The notes under the pieces are model-generated. The model was not told where the DNA came from and did not search any database. It saw nothing but the letters and a program-made list of their open reading frames with translations. Positions 1-8,599 of a stretch of DNA of 64,000 nt are shown here, piece by piece. The DNA lies in NCBI GenBank assembly GCA_016713785.1, contig JADJOM010000003.1, positions 2,313,501 through 2,377,500 of the forward strand. The letters are read 5' to 3'. Positions within the stretch are counted from its first letter, which is position 1; each line of letters begins with the position of its first letter. Source of the stretch: Gemmatimonadota bacterium (lineage in GTDB: Bacteria; Gemmatimonadota; Gemmatimonadetes; Gemmatimonadales; GWC2-71-9). A program made the position numbers and the translations under genes.

Positions 1-28
1 AGGCGCTACGGTCCCCCGCAGGGCGTCC

Positions 29-529
29 TCATGGCCGCCGCTCGAACAGCTGGAGGTAGTTGCCGCTGTTGTCGCGCACCAGGATGTTCCTGGTCCACAG
101 GGTATCCTCGGGGGGGACGTGCCCGGGACGTTCGAGCCACAGGCCTTCGATGGTGGCCCCATGGCGCCGGAGCGACGCCAGGGCCGCATCGAGGTCCGCG
201 ACGAAGAAGCCGAGCTTGGCGGGCCCGAACACCTGGTCGGGGGCGGTCGGGGCCCCGGCGTACGACGACAGGGACCGCGCCGTCCGGTGCCAGACGAACT
301 CGACGCGGAGCCCGCGCCCGGCCAGGAGGACCACCCGCGTGGATGAGTCGGGGGCCGCGGCCTCGAAGACCACGTCGAGGCCGAAGATGTCGCGATACCA
401 CTGCACGCTCGCGGCGAGGTCCGGCACGGAGAGCGCCGCGAAGCTCGGCCCCACTACCTCGACCTGCGCGGCCGCCGCGCCGGGACCGAGCGCCAGCCCG
501 AGGATCAGGATGCAACGTCGGATGACCAT
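29..529 (-). CDS. Secreted VOC (glyoxalase/bleomycin-resistance fold) protein
   Basis: 166 residues with an N-terminal signal peptide (hydrophobic stretch about residues 6-20 ending in an Ala-rich AAAAQ site). A single vicinal-oxygen-chelate domain follows: the strand after VVGPSF, then SVPDLAASVQWYRDIFG (about 33-49) and the closing NILVRDNSGNYLQLFE near the C terminus. VOC domains bind a metal and act as lyases, dioxygenases or resistance proteins; nothing here says which, and export to the periplasm is unusual for the family. The ATG is preceded by GGAG at a normal distance. The gene is divergent from the amidohydrolase, with three bases between the two ATGs. Family call firm, function unknown. 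Confidence 0.85.
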   Translation of the reverse strand: MVIRRCILILGLALGPGAAAAQVEVVGPSFAALSVPDLAASVQWYRDIFGLDVVFEAAAPDSSTRVVLLAGRGLRVEFVWHRTARSLSSYAGAPTAPDQVFGPAKLGFFVADLDAALASLRRHGATIEGLWLERPGHVPPEDTLWTRNILVRDNSGNYLQLFERRP

Positions 530-532
530 GCC

Positions 533-1588
533 ATGCTCCGGGTAGTGGGCCGGGCAGACAGACGGACCAACGCCGGGAAAGGTTCCGGGCGCGTTCGACT
601 GGTGGCTCCGTTCGCCGCCGCGCTGCTGCTGGCGCTGGCCGGGTACCGCCTGGCGCGGTATCGCCCGGCCACCTCCGCCTTTCCCGCCGATCACCACATG
701 CACCTCGGTTCCGTTGACCTCTGCGCCCGGGTGGGCGAATGCGGCGCGTTCCACACCGCCCCGCCGGCCGTGCTCGCCGCCGACGCGATCCGCGCGCTCG
801 ACCAGGCACACGTGCGACGGGGTGTGGTGCTCTCGACTGCCTACATCTACGGCCTTCCGAGCCTCGGGCTCCCGCCCGACTCCGTGGCGCTGCTGGTGCG
901 GCGGGAAAACGAGTTCACGGCGGCGGAGGTGGCGCAGTACCCCGACCGGCTGGCGGGATTCCTGTCGGTGGACCCGCTGCAGCCGTCGGCGCTTGAGGAG
1001 CTGGCGCACTGGCGGGGCAGCCCGGTGCTGCGTGGCCTCAAGCTCCACCTGACCGTCCTGGGCGTGGACCTCACGGACTCGGCCCAGCGCGCCCGGGTGG
1101 CGGAGGTGGTCGGGACGGCGACGGCGCAGGGGATGCCGATCGTCATCCACGTGGGGGGCGGGACCTTCGGGGCGCGGGAGGCGGAGTTCTTCATTGCCGA
1201 CGTCCTGCCGCGGGCAGGGAGCCTGCCGGTGCAGATCGCGCACGGCGCCGGGGGCCTCCCGCTGCTCGGCGACAATCACGTGGCGGTGCTCCGGGTCTTC
1301 GCGAAGCACATCCTGGAGGGGACACCGGCGGCGCAGGGCCTGCTGTTCGACCTGTCGTTCGTGCCGGCGCCCGGGGAGGACGCGACCACCACCACCCGGC
1401 TGATGCGGGAGATCCGGCGGATCGGGCTCCAGCGGTTCGTCTTTGCCTCGGACTTCGACGTGCAGTCGGTGGAGGACGCGGTGCGGGCGCTCGACCGACT
1501 GGGACTCACGGCGGAGGAACGTGCGACGCTGGTGCGGTCGTGCGCGCCGTGGGCGTGCCCGGAGCCCGAGGCCCCACCCCTACCCTGA
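533..1588 (+). CDS. Membrane-anchored or secreted amidohydrolase (amidohydrolase 2-like)
   Basis: 351 residues. A hydrophobic segment at about 24-40 looks like a signal anchor. The catalytic TIM-barrel begins with a metal-binding HxH (H55-M-H57 in ADHHMHLG), followed by KLHLTV, IVIHVGG, QIAHGAGG and FASDFD, which fit the later histidine and aspartate ligands of amidohydrolase-2 enzymes. These hydrolyse or decarboxylate small amide, ester or carboxylate substrates; the substrate here cannot be read. The ATG at 533 almost touches the divergent VOC gene, and an in-frame GTG at 602 just before the hydrophobic segment is an equally plausible start. The 126 bases downstream hold no clear gene. Confidence 0.82.
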   Translation: MLRVVGRADRRTNAGKGSGRVRLVAPFAAALLLALAGYRLARYRPATSAFPADHHMHLGSVDLCARVGECGAFHTAPPAVLAADAIRALDQAHVRRGVVLSTAYIYGLPSLGLPPDSVALLVRRENEFTAAEVAQYPDRLAGFLSVDPLQPSALEELAHWRGSPVLRGLKLHLTVLGVDLTDSAQRARVAEVVGTATAQGMPIVIHVGGGTFGAREAEFFIADVLPRAGSLPVQIAHGAGGLPLLGDNHVAVLRVFAKHILEGTPAAQGLLFDLSFVPAPGEDATTTTRLMREIRRIGLQRFVFASDFDVQSVEDAVRALDRLGLTAEERATLVRSCAPWACPEPEAPPLP

Positions 1589-1714
1589 GCCCCCCACGGC
1601 CGTGTGCGACGCCGCCCGCCCGCGCGCGTCCTAGCGATATCGCCGAGGCCGATGGGGGCGCCCCTGCCCCGCCTTCCGCGCCCGGCCTCACCGATTCCCG
1701 CCCGAGACCCACCC

Positions 1715-1948
1715 ATGCCCACCGACGGCGCCGTGACCCTGACGCTGACCCACGACGAGGCGCTGGTGCTGCACGACCTTCTGCAACGCTTCAGCGCATC
1801 GGGGGCGCTCACGCTCGCGGACCAGGCCGAGCAGCGCGCGCTGTGGAACCTGGCGTGCCTGCTGGAGCGGGAGCTGGTGGAGCCGTTGTCGCCGGAGTAT
1901 GCGGACGCCCTGCGGCGGGCGCGGGACATGCTGCGGGATCCGGAGTAG
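1715..1948 (+). CDS. Small hypothetical protein, 77 residues
   Basis: A short, mainly helical, acidic protein (start MPTDGAVTLTLTHDEALVL, end RDMLRDPE) with no signal peptide or membrane segment. I do not recognise the family. The frame is open further upstream, but the extra residues are Pro/Arg-rich low-complexity translation, so the ATG at 1715 is preferred. The next gene starts only three bases after its stop, suggesting a two-gene transcript. Confidence 0.6.
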   Translation: MPTDGAVTLTLTHDEALVLHDLLQRFSASGALTLADQAEQRALWNLACLLERELVEPLSPEYADALRRARDMLRDPE

Positions 1949-1951
1949 GGC

Positions 1952-2623
1952 GTGACCGCCGGGCGACTCGTGACGGGTCGGGGCGTCTCCCTCGCAAGAC
2001 GCTGGCGCGGAGGGATGCTCCTGTGGGGCCTCCTGGCGTGCGGGGTGCCTGCGCGCGGCGCGGCCCAGACCACGGAGCAGCTGGCGCGCGAGGCCCTGGA
2101 GCACGCCAAGGCCGGTGGCCACGTCGCCTGGGATTCCGCCCGCCCGCTCACCTGGAGCGACTTCCGGGCGCGACCCCACGCCGGCCTGTTCAAGGCCGCG
2201 GAAACCGTCAGCACGGTCACCTACCTCATCGGGTGCCTGGGGCAGGAGGCGCGGTTCACCGTGCTCACCACCTTCTCCACGATGGAATCCTGGGTGCGCC
2301 CCGACGTGCGGGCCGATCCGGCGGCCAGTGCCGCGATGCTGCGCCACGAGCGGACGCACTTCGACCTCACCGAGCTCTTCGGCCGGGAGCTGCGCCGTGC
2401 CCTTGGCGCGGCGGACGGCCTGTGCCCGCATGACCTGGCCCGGGCGCGGGCGTTGTTCGACAGCCTGGACACCGCGTCACGGCAGCTGCAGGACCGGTAC
2501 GACCGCGAGACCGCGCACGGCACCCACGAGGAGCAACAGGCCGCCTGGAGCGCCTGGGTGCAGGCCTGGCTCGCAACGCCGGTGACCCTGGAGGCGCACG
2601 CGGCAGGGGCCGCGGGGCGATAG
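1952..2623 (+). CDS. Secreted DUF922-like putative zinc protease
   Basis: Up to 223 residues. The hydrophobic core MLLWGLLACGVPARGAAQ is a signal peptide, so either the GTG at 1952 or the ATG at 2015 could be the start; export argues for the latter. The mature part has PLTWSDFRARP, a usual opening of DUF922 domains, and an HExxH-type motif at RHERTHFDL, the zinc-ligand pair of that family. The C-terminal helix region is rich in charged residues. DUF922 proteins are predicted periplasmic metallopeptidases of unknown substrate. It follows the 77-residue gene by three bases. Confidence 0.7.
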   Translation: MTAGRLVTGRGVSLARRWRGGMLLWGLLACGVPARGAAQTTEQLAREALEHAKAGGHVAWDSARPLTWSDFRARPHAGLFKAAETVSTVTYLIGCLGQEARFTVLTTFSTMESWVRPDVRADPAASAAMLRHERTHFDLTELFGRELRRALGAADGLCPHDLARARALFDSLDTASRQLQDRYDRETAHGTHEEQQAAWSAWVQAWLATPVTLEAHAAGAAGR

Positions 2624-2730
2624 CCGGGCTGACGGTGGAGGAGCTGGTGCGGGTCTACGTCATGCGCTGCGCGCAGGACGCCGTGCTGCGGGACCGGGCG
2701 CCGGCGTGCGTGACCTTCCAGGTTCCATGA
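2624..2730 (+). pseudogene. Possible headless 3' gene fragment
   Basis: Directly after the preceding stop, one frame reads AGLTVEELVRVYVMRC and on to ACVTFQVP before a TGA at 2728-2730. The amino-acid mix looks like a real protein C terminus but no proper start lies upstream; the first GTG is at 2635 (31 codons). Its stop overlaps the ATG of the next gene (ATGA), so it could also be a small coupled leader ORF. No family recognised. Confidence 0.25.
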
Positions 2731-3476
2731 GGGGCGCTGCCCCGCCGCGTCAGGCCCCCGACCCGCCCCACTTGCGCCTCGTCGCCTGGAACTGCTGCAC
2801 CGGCCCGCTGGAGCGGAAGCTCGCCCGGCTTGCGGCGCTCGCGCCGGACCTCGCCGTGATCCCGGAGTGCCCGCGCCTGCCGCAGTCGCCCGGGTCACAT
2901 GTCTGGATCGGGCACAACCCGCGAAAGGGACTCGGCGTCATCGCGCGGCCGCCCTGGCGCATCCGCCGGGCCACCCGGCGGACCAACCTGCCGCGCTACC
3001 TGCTGCCGCTCCGGGTGACGGGGCCCGAGTCGTTCCTCCTGTGGGCGGTGTGGGCCTGCCACGACGGCGCCGATCGCTACGTGCGCGGAACGCACCGGGC
3101 GGTGGCGTCGTCCCGGCGGCTGATCGGGTCCGCGCCCACCGTGATGCTCGGCGACTTCAACTCCAATGCGATCTGGGACCACGAGCACCCCGCGGGCCTC
3201 AGCCACTCCGCGCTGGTCCGCGTGCTCGACGGCCTCGGCCTGGTGAGCGCGTACCACGACCACTCCGGCGAGCCGCACGGACAGGAGCGCCGGCCGACCT
3301 TCTACGAGTATCGCCACGCCCACCGGCCCTACCACCTCGACTACTGCTTCCTGCCGCACGCCTGGGCGGGCCGCGTGACCGGGGTCGAGGTCGGCGCGCA
3401 CGCCGAGTGGGCGGGGAGCAGCGACCACATGCCGCTCATCGTGGACGTGGCGGCGCCCGGCGCGGATCGCGTGTAA
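2727..3476 (+). CDS. Endonuclease/exonuclease/phosphatase (EEP) family protein
   Basis: About 249 residues, no signal peptide. All the EEP landmarks are present in order: LRLVAWNCC near the N terminus, the metal-binding Glu in AVIPEC, the GDFNSN motif around residue 143, a His-rich stretch (HRPYHLDYCF), and the C-terminal SDHMPL. The fold cleaves phosphodiesters in DNA, RNA or phospholipids using a divalent metal; the substrate is not evident. The ATG at 2727 overlaps an upstream TGA; a GTG at 2706 is an in-frame alternative adding seven residues. Confidence 0.85.
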   Translation: MRGAAPPRQAPDPPHLRLVAWNCCTGPLERKLARLAALAPDLAVIPECPRLPQSPGSHVWIGHNPRKGLGVIARPPWRIRRATRRTNLPRYLLPLRVTGPESFLLWAVWACHDGADRYVRGTHRAVASSRRLIGSAPTVMLGDFNSNAIWDHEHPAGLSHSALVRVLDGLGLVSAYHDHSGEPHGQERRPTFYEYRHAHRPYHLDYCFLPHAWAGRVTGVEVGAHAEWAGSSDHMPLIVDVAAPGADRV

Positions 3477-3532
3477 CTTTCTCCGGTCCGTGCGCGGCCC
3501 GGCTTCCACTTCCTGCCATTGGTGGCACCGAC

Positions 3533-3802
3533 ATGAACGGCCTGTTCGTCCTCGTCCCGGTGATGCTCATGGGGGTCGCGGTCACGGGGATCATCTCGTC
3601 GGTGATCCTCAAGCTGCAGCGGATGAAGCTGGAGGAGGCCAAGCTCCGCTCCGGCGACGGCGAGGAGACGGCCGCCCTGGCCCACCAGGTGGCGGTGCTG
3701 CAGGGCGAGATGGCGGAGCTGCAGGAGCGGGTCGAGTTCGCGGAGCGGATGCTGGCGCAGGCACGGGAGCGGCCGGCGCTGCCGCCGGAGCCGCGGGCGT
3801 GA
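3533..3802 (+). CDS. Single-pass membrane protein with coiled coil (PspB-like size)
   Basis: 89 residues: one N-terminal membrane helix (about 3-26), then a positively charged juncture (KLQRMKLEEAKLR) and a coiled coil of heptads (about 45-80) ending in a Pro-rich tail. The layout resembles PspB or other small bitopic regulators, but the sequence is not diagnostic. A TAACTTT box sits about 50 bases upstream. Its TGA overlaps the GTG of the next gene, so the two are probably translationally coupled. Confidence 0.65.
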   Translation: MNGLFVLVPVMLMGVAVTGIISSVILKLQRMKLEEAKLRSGDGEETAALAHQVAVLQGEMAELQERVEFAERMLAQARERPALPPEPRA

Positions 3803-4314
3803 ACGGCTTCCGGCATCGCATCCTGCGGGCCCTGACGGGCCGCAAGACGTTCCCACGAAGCCTCCCCCCGGCGCTCCTCACCACCCTGCTGCTCGCGGCG
3901 CCGGCGGCAGCGCAGACACCGCCCCCCCTCAGCGCGGCGGACCTCACGGTTCTCGGCCTCCCGTATCACGCGCCATACGCCCTGATCGACAGCATCCTCG
4001 GCCCACCCGACTCGCTGTACAACCCCAACTGGATCTGCACCCGACACTGGCTGATGCTGTCCATGGACCTCTCGGTGGGGGATGGGCGGATCTCGCAGCT
4101 CCACATTACTGGGCCTGGTCCGCGCACCGCGCGTGGCCTGCGCGTCGGCGACACCGTGGAACGCGCGGTCGAGCTGTACGGAACCTCGTGCTTCGCCGAG
4201 GAGTACCTGTTCTGCATGGACGAGGGGCCGGATGACCAGCGCGGGATCTGGCTCATGGTGGAAGAAGGACGGGTCATCGAGATCACGGTGGGCGAGGTGT
4301 ACCTCAAGGACTAG
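3799..4314 (+). CDS. Secreted hypothetical protein
   Basis: 171 residues from a GTG that overlaps the previous stop (GTGA). A basic N terminus and hydrophobic stretch ending APAAAQ form a signal peptide (cleavage about residue 40). The mature part has two Cys pairs (NWICTRHW and SCFAEEYLFC) that could make disulfides in the periplasm. No known family recognised. Coupling to the small membrane protein suggests the two act together at the envelope, but that is inference. Confidence 0.6.
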   Translation: MNGFRHRILRALTGRKTFPRSLPPALLTTLLLAAPAAAQTPPPLSAADLTVLGLPYHAPYALIDSILGPPDSLYNPNWICTRHWLMLSMDLSVGDGRISQLHITGPGPRTARGLRVGDTVERAVELYGTSCFAEEYLFCMDEGPDDQRGIWLMVEEGRVIEITVGEVYLKD

Positions 4315-4352
4315 GCCCGGGGCCATCCCCCTGGCCGGGAGGACGCGGATCG

Positions 4353-4775
4353 ATGCTGTCCCGCAAGAAGACGCTCATGCTGTTCGGGCTGGCGTTCCTG
4401 CTCTCGGTGCTGGCGAACATCGTCCGGGAAGAGGCCAAGGAACGGGAGAAGGCGCGGCTGGCACGGGCCGTCGCGGTGGCCGACAGCGCCGCGGCCAGCA
4501 CCGCCCCGTCACCGGCCCCCCCTGGGCCCCCGCCCCTGGTGCACCACTCGACGCTCGCCCCGGCGGGGGAGGCTCCCAAGCGCGCCGGCCCGCCGATGTG
4601 CGCCTACCACCCCGGCGACGAGCAGCGGCTGGGCCGGGTCATGTCGGGGCGACTCAGCCCCGATGGCGTGACCGAGCTGGTGACGGTGCGCCTCGACGCA
4701 CCGGCGCCGGATGGCACGACCACCCGTGAGCTGCCGGCGCCCGACTCGGTGCTCGTGAGCGACTGCAGTCGGTAG
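4353..4775 (+). CDS. Membrane-anchored hypothetical protein
   Basis: 140 residues: MLSRKKTLMLFGLAFLLSV is a signal anchor, followed by a charged helix, an Ala/Pro-rich linker (about 45-75) and a small C-terminal domain with two Cys (PMCAYHPG, VSDCSR). It looks like a small periplasmic domain tethered to the inner membrane. No family recognised. Confidence 0.55.
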   Translation: MLSRKKTLMLFGLAFLLSVLANIVREEAKEREKARLARAVAVADSAAASTAPSPAPPGPPPLVHHSTLAPAGEAPKRAGPPMCAYHPGDEQRLGRVMSGRLSPDGVTELVTVRLDAPAPDGTTTRELPAPDSVLVSDCSR

Positions 4776-4830
4776 CGCCTCGACGCAGGCCTGATGGACG
4801 CCGCGCGGCCGCGGGGTGCCCGCCCGTGGC

Positions 4831-4860
4831 TTGACACCCCGCGCCCGCGGCGGCATCCTG
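4831..4860 (+). promoter_or_regulatory. Sigma-70-type promoter for the ankyrin-LRR gene
   Basis: A perfect -35 hexamer TTGACA is followed after 17 bases by CATCCT (or after 18 by ATCCTG) as the -10. It lies about 135 bases before the ankyrin-LRR start, and it is the best -35 match seen in this part of the window. Confidence 0.5.
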
Positions 4861-4995
4861 TGTCCCAGCGTGCGCTGGGGCACCTCTGGTCCGCGGCAAG
4901 GAGGATTCCTCCACCCAGTCTGGTTCGCAGGATCCATCGCCGAACCTTCTTCCAAGCCTGTGCTCAGCGGACACCAGGCGCTACGGAGGAAGGTC

Positions 4996-7900
4996 ATGTC
5001 CAGGACCCTCACGCCCCACAGCCGTCTCGAGCATTTCACCCGCGAAGCGAAGCGCTGGCTCAAGGCGCTCCGCGCCGGGAGCACCGACGCGCGCGCGCGG
5101 CTGGCCCGCGCGCTCGAGCACCTGCCGACCGCGCCCACCCTGCGCGACATCCAGCACGCGCTCGCCCGTGAGTTCGGGCTGCCCGGCTGGACCGCGCTCC
5201 GCGAGGCGCTGGCCACGCGACCCGCCGCCGACCCGAGCGAAGCCACCCTGATTTCCCGCTTCCTCGACAACGCCTGCCCCGATCACCACGTGCGGGGACA
5301 TGCCGACTTCCGGCGCGCGCGGCACACCGCGCTCCGGCTGCTCGATCGCTTCCCTGACCTGGCCGGGGCCACGCTCCAGACCGAGATCGTCTGCGGCGAC
5401 CTCGACGCCGTCCGGGAGGCGCTGGCGGAGCAGCCCGAGCTGGCCCGGCGGCGCGCCGGGGAGCCGGGGCCGGGCCGCGGCGGCGTGGGGCAGAGCGGCG
5501 ACCTCTACCGCGACCTGGGCCCCAAGGGGTGGGAGCCACTGCTGTACCTGTGCTACGCCCGGCTGCCGCTGCCCGCGGCCGAAGCCAATGCGGTGGCCAT
5601 CGCGACGGCGCTGCTCGACGCCGGCGCCGATCCCAACGCCTATTTCCCGGCCGGCGACTGCCGCTACACCGCCCTCGTGGGGGTGATGGGCGAGGGCGAG
5701 GAGGACCGGCCCCCGCACCCGGCGCGCGAGGCGCTGGCCCGGCTGCTCCTGTGGCGCGGCGCCGACCCCTACGACAACCAGGTCATCTACAACCTGCACC
5801 TCGATGGCCGCGTACTGTGGTGGCTCGAGCTCATCCATGAGCGCACCGTCGCCCTCGGGCGCGGCGCGGACTGGGACGACCCGGAGTGGCCGTTCCTCGA
5901 CATGGGCGGCTACGGCAGCGGAGCCCGGTGGCACCTGGACATCGCGATCAAGCACCACGACCTGCCGCTGGCCACGTGGTGCCTGGCCCACGGCGCCAAT
6001 CCCAACGCGGCGCCGGCCCGCAGCACGATGTTCCCCCAGTACTCCCTGTACGAGACGGCGGTGCGGGCCGGCGCCACCGACATCGCCGAGCTGCTGGCGC
6101 AGCACGGCGCGACGGTCGGCCCGGTCCGGCTCGACCCCGTGGGAGCGCTCGCGAGTGCAGCGATGCGGCTCGACCGCGCCGAGGCCGCGCGGCTGGTGGC
6201 CGGGACGCCCCGGCTCCGGTCCGTCCACCATCCGATCTTCCATGCGGCGGAGGCGAACCGGGCGGATGCGGTGGAGGTCCTGCTCGACGCCGGCATCTCC
6301 CCCGACATCGAGGGCCCGCGGGGGTTCCGGCCGCTCCATGCGGCGGCGTACCGCAACGCGCTCGACGTGGTGCGGCTGCTGCTGGCGCGCGGGGCCGCGG
6401 TGGACGCGGTGGAGCATGCCCACGGAGGGACGCCGCTGGGCCACGCGGTGTACGCGGGGCACGAGGCCATGATCGACCTGCTCGCCGGCCACAGCCGGGA
6501 CCTCGGGCGGCTGGTGTTCGTGGGCAAGGTGGAGCGGGTGCGACAGCTGCTCGCCGAGCATCCCGAGCTGGGCAAGGCGGGCGGGGGCGGCGAGTCAGCG
6601 CTCATGTGGCTGCCCACGGACAACGAGGCCAATGCCCTCGAGCTGGCGCGCCTGCTGCTGGCCCATGGCGCGGACCCGGGCGCGCGGAACCGGGATGGCC
6701 AGACCGCCGCCGACCGGGCCGAGTCGGTGGGGATGTATGACCTGGCGCGGGTGCTCCGTGAGGCGGCCGCGGGGACCTCGCGCCCCACCCAGGCCGACTA
6801 CGACGAGAAGGTGGCCGCGCTGCTCGAGGCCTATCACACCGGTACCCCGCGGGCCATGGAGCGGCACTGGCGGCAGACCTGGCACCGCCGGGCGTGGGAG
6901 GGCATGCGGCGCTACGTGCAGCTCGACCTCGGCCGGCAGGAGGGCGACGCCGACCTCGAGGCCGACCTCACCGTGGACGACGCCCGGTACCTGGTGGCGA
7001 GGGAGTACGGCTTCGAAGGCTGGGCGGCGCTCACCGCCTTCACGGCGCAACCGCCGCGGGCCGGGATGGTGCTGGCCAAGCCGATGGGGCTGGGCCGGGT
7101 GGGTGAGGGCGGCGACCTCGAGCTGGTGGCGCCGGAACGGGAGTGGGACCGGGTGCGGGACCGGCTCGTCACGGAGTCGTTCAGCGGGCTCGGCGGCCAC
7201 GGGCAACTGACCGACGCGCTGCTCGCCGAGCTCCCCCGGGTCGAGTCCCTGCAGATGCTCGACCTGTCGGGCTGTCGCGGGGTGACCGATCGCGGCCTGC
7301 GGAGCCTGGCGGCGCTTCCGGGCCTGCGGCGGCTCAACCTGAGTGGCACGCCCATCACCGACGCGGGGCTCGCCGTGCTGCGCGAGTTGCCGGCGCTCCA
7401 GGTACTCGAACTGGGCTCGACGCGGGTCACCGACGCCGGGATGACGCACCTGGCGGCCTGCGACGGCCTGGTGCACCTCGACCTCACCGGCACCGCCACC
7501 GGCGACGGGGCGATCGCCGCGCTGGCGGGGAAATCTCGGCTGCGCCGGTTCCACAGTGGCCGGGGCGTCACCGACGCGGGGCTCGCGCTGCTGCACCAGG
7601 TGCCGGGGTTCCGGACGTGGCACGACGAGCCCCGCCGGATGGAACTGCTGTCGCCGGTGGCGCAGCCCAACCACCTGGTGCTGCGGGGCACCTTCACCGA
7701 CCGGGGGCTCGCCACCCTGGTGGGGCTCGACGGCCTCTACTCTCTCAACGTGGACGACCCGGGCCTGGCCATCACCGGTGCCGGCCTGGCGCCGCTCCGG
7801 GCCCTGCCGCACCTCGAGTGGCTGGCCTGCCAGGCCGATGACGCCACCATGCTGACCATCGCCGCGCTGCCCGCGCTCCGCTTCCTGAGCGTGCAGGACA

Positions 7901-8478
7901 CCGCCACCGGTGACGACGGCTGGGTGGCGCTCAGCCGCTCGCGCACGCTGGAGCGGATCTGGGGGCGGCACTGTCCCAACCTCGGCAACCGCGGGTTCCG
8001 GGCACTCGCGGAGCTGCCGGCGCTGGCGGGGCTGTCGGTGAACTGCCGGCACGTGGATGACGACACCCTGGCGCTGCTGCCCCGCTTCCCGGCCCTGCGC
8101 GAGCTGATGCCGATGGACATCCCGGATGAGGGGTACCGGCACATCGGCCGGTGCGAGACGCTGGAGTCGGTGGTGCTCATGTACTGCCGGGACACCGGCG
8201 ACCGTGCCACCGGGCACCTGGCCGGCATGCCACGACTCCGGCGGTACTTCGCCAGCTACACCCGGATCACCGACCGGACGCCGGAGCTGCTTTCCCGGGT
8301 CGAGGCACTGGAAGAGGTGGAGTTCTCGTCGTGCGCGGGGCTCACCGACGCCGGCCTCACCCACCCGGCGCGCCTGCCGCGGCTCCGCAGCCTCAAGGTC
8401 TCGGGCGGCCGCCGGGTCACGGGGAGCTTCGCTGGTGCGTTCGGGGACGGGGTCCGGGTGCGACACTCGAGCTGGTGA
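4996..8478 (+). CDS. Large ankyrin-repeat plus leucine-rich-repeat protein
   Basis: 1160 residues, no signal peptide. The ATG has a strong GGAGGA site five to six bases upstream; the frame is open farther up but carries no comparable site. Residues about 1-100 are a helical module containing LAREFGLPGWTAL. Ankyrin repeats run from about 120 to 600 (for example NAYFPAGDCRYTALVG, GFRPLHAAAYRNALDVV, DGQTAADRAE). A second copy of the helical module (LVAREYGFEGWAAL, about 663-676) separates them from leucine-rich repeats at about 735-1160 of the cysteine-containing/AMN1 type (LDLSGCRGVTDRGL, TPITDAGLAVLREL). Both repeat types bind proteins, so a scaffold or interaction protein is likely; no enzyme domain is visible. 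Confidence 0.88.
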   Translation: MSRTLTPHSRLEHFTREAKRWLKALRAGSTDARARLARALEHLPTAPTLRDIQHALAREFGLPGWTALREALATRPAADPSEATLISRFLDNACPDHHVRGHADFRRARHTALRLLDRFPDLAGATLQTEIVCGDLDAVREALAEQPELARRRAGEPGPGRGGVGQSGDLYRDLGPKGWEPLLYLCYARLPLPAAEANAVAIATALLDAGADPNAYFPAGDCRYTALVGVMGEGEEDRPPHPAREALARLLLWRGADPYDNQVIYNLHLDGRVLWWLELIHERTVALGRGADWDDPEWPFLDMGGYGSGARWHLDIAIKHHDLPLATWCLAHGANPNAAPARSTMFPQYSLYETAVRAGATDIAELLAQHGATVGPVRLDPVGALASAAMRLDRAEAARLVAGTPRLRSVHHPIFHAAEANRADAVEVLLDAGISPDIEGPRGFRPLHAAAYRNALDVVRLLLARGAAVDAVEHAHGGTPLGHAVYAGHEAMIDLLAGHSRDLGRLVFVGKVERVRQLLAEHPELGKAGGGGESALMWLPTDNEANALELARLLLAHGADPGARNRDGQTAADRAESVGMYDLARVLREAAAGTSRPTQADYDEKVAALLEAYHTGTPRAMERHWRQTWHRRAWEGMRRYVQLDLGRQEGDADLEADLTVDDARYLVAREYGFEGWAALTAFTAQPPRAGMVLAKPMGLGRVGEGGDLELVAPEREWDRVRDRLVTESFSGLGGHGQLTDALLAELPRVESLQMLDLSGCRGVTDRGLRSLAALPGLRRLNLSGTPITDAGLAVLRELPALQVLELGSTRVTDAGMTHLAACDGLVHLDLTGTATGDGAIAALAGKSRLRRFHSGRGVTDAGLALLHQVPGFRTWHDEPRRMELLSPVAQPNHLVLRGTFTDRGLATLVGLDGLYSLNVDDPGLAITGAGLAPLRALPHLEWLACQADDATMLTIAALPALRFLSVQDTATGDDGWVALSRSRTLERIWGRHCPNLGNRGFRALAELPALAGLSVNCRHVDDDTLALLPRFPALRELMPMDIPDEGYRHIGRCETLESVVLMYCRDTGDRATGHLAGMPRLRRYFASYTRITDRTPELLSRVEALEEVEFSSCAGLTDAGLTHPARLPRLRSLKVSGGRRVTGSFAGAFGDGVRVRHSSW

Positions 8479-8599
8479 GCGCGCGGCGCGCCTCTCGTGG
8501 TGGACGGGTCGGACACCCGGCCGTACCTTCGGGAGGCGCGTGGGCGTGCCGGCCCACAGCCGGACCACCCCACCAGACACCATTCCACGGGAGGATGCC

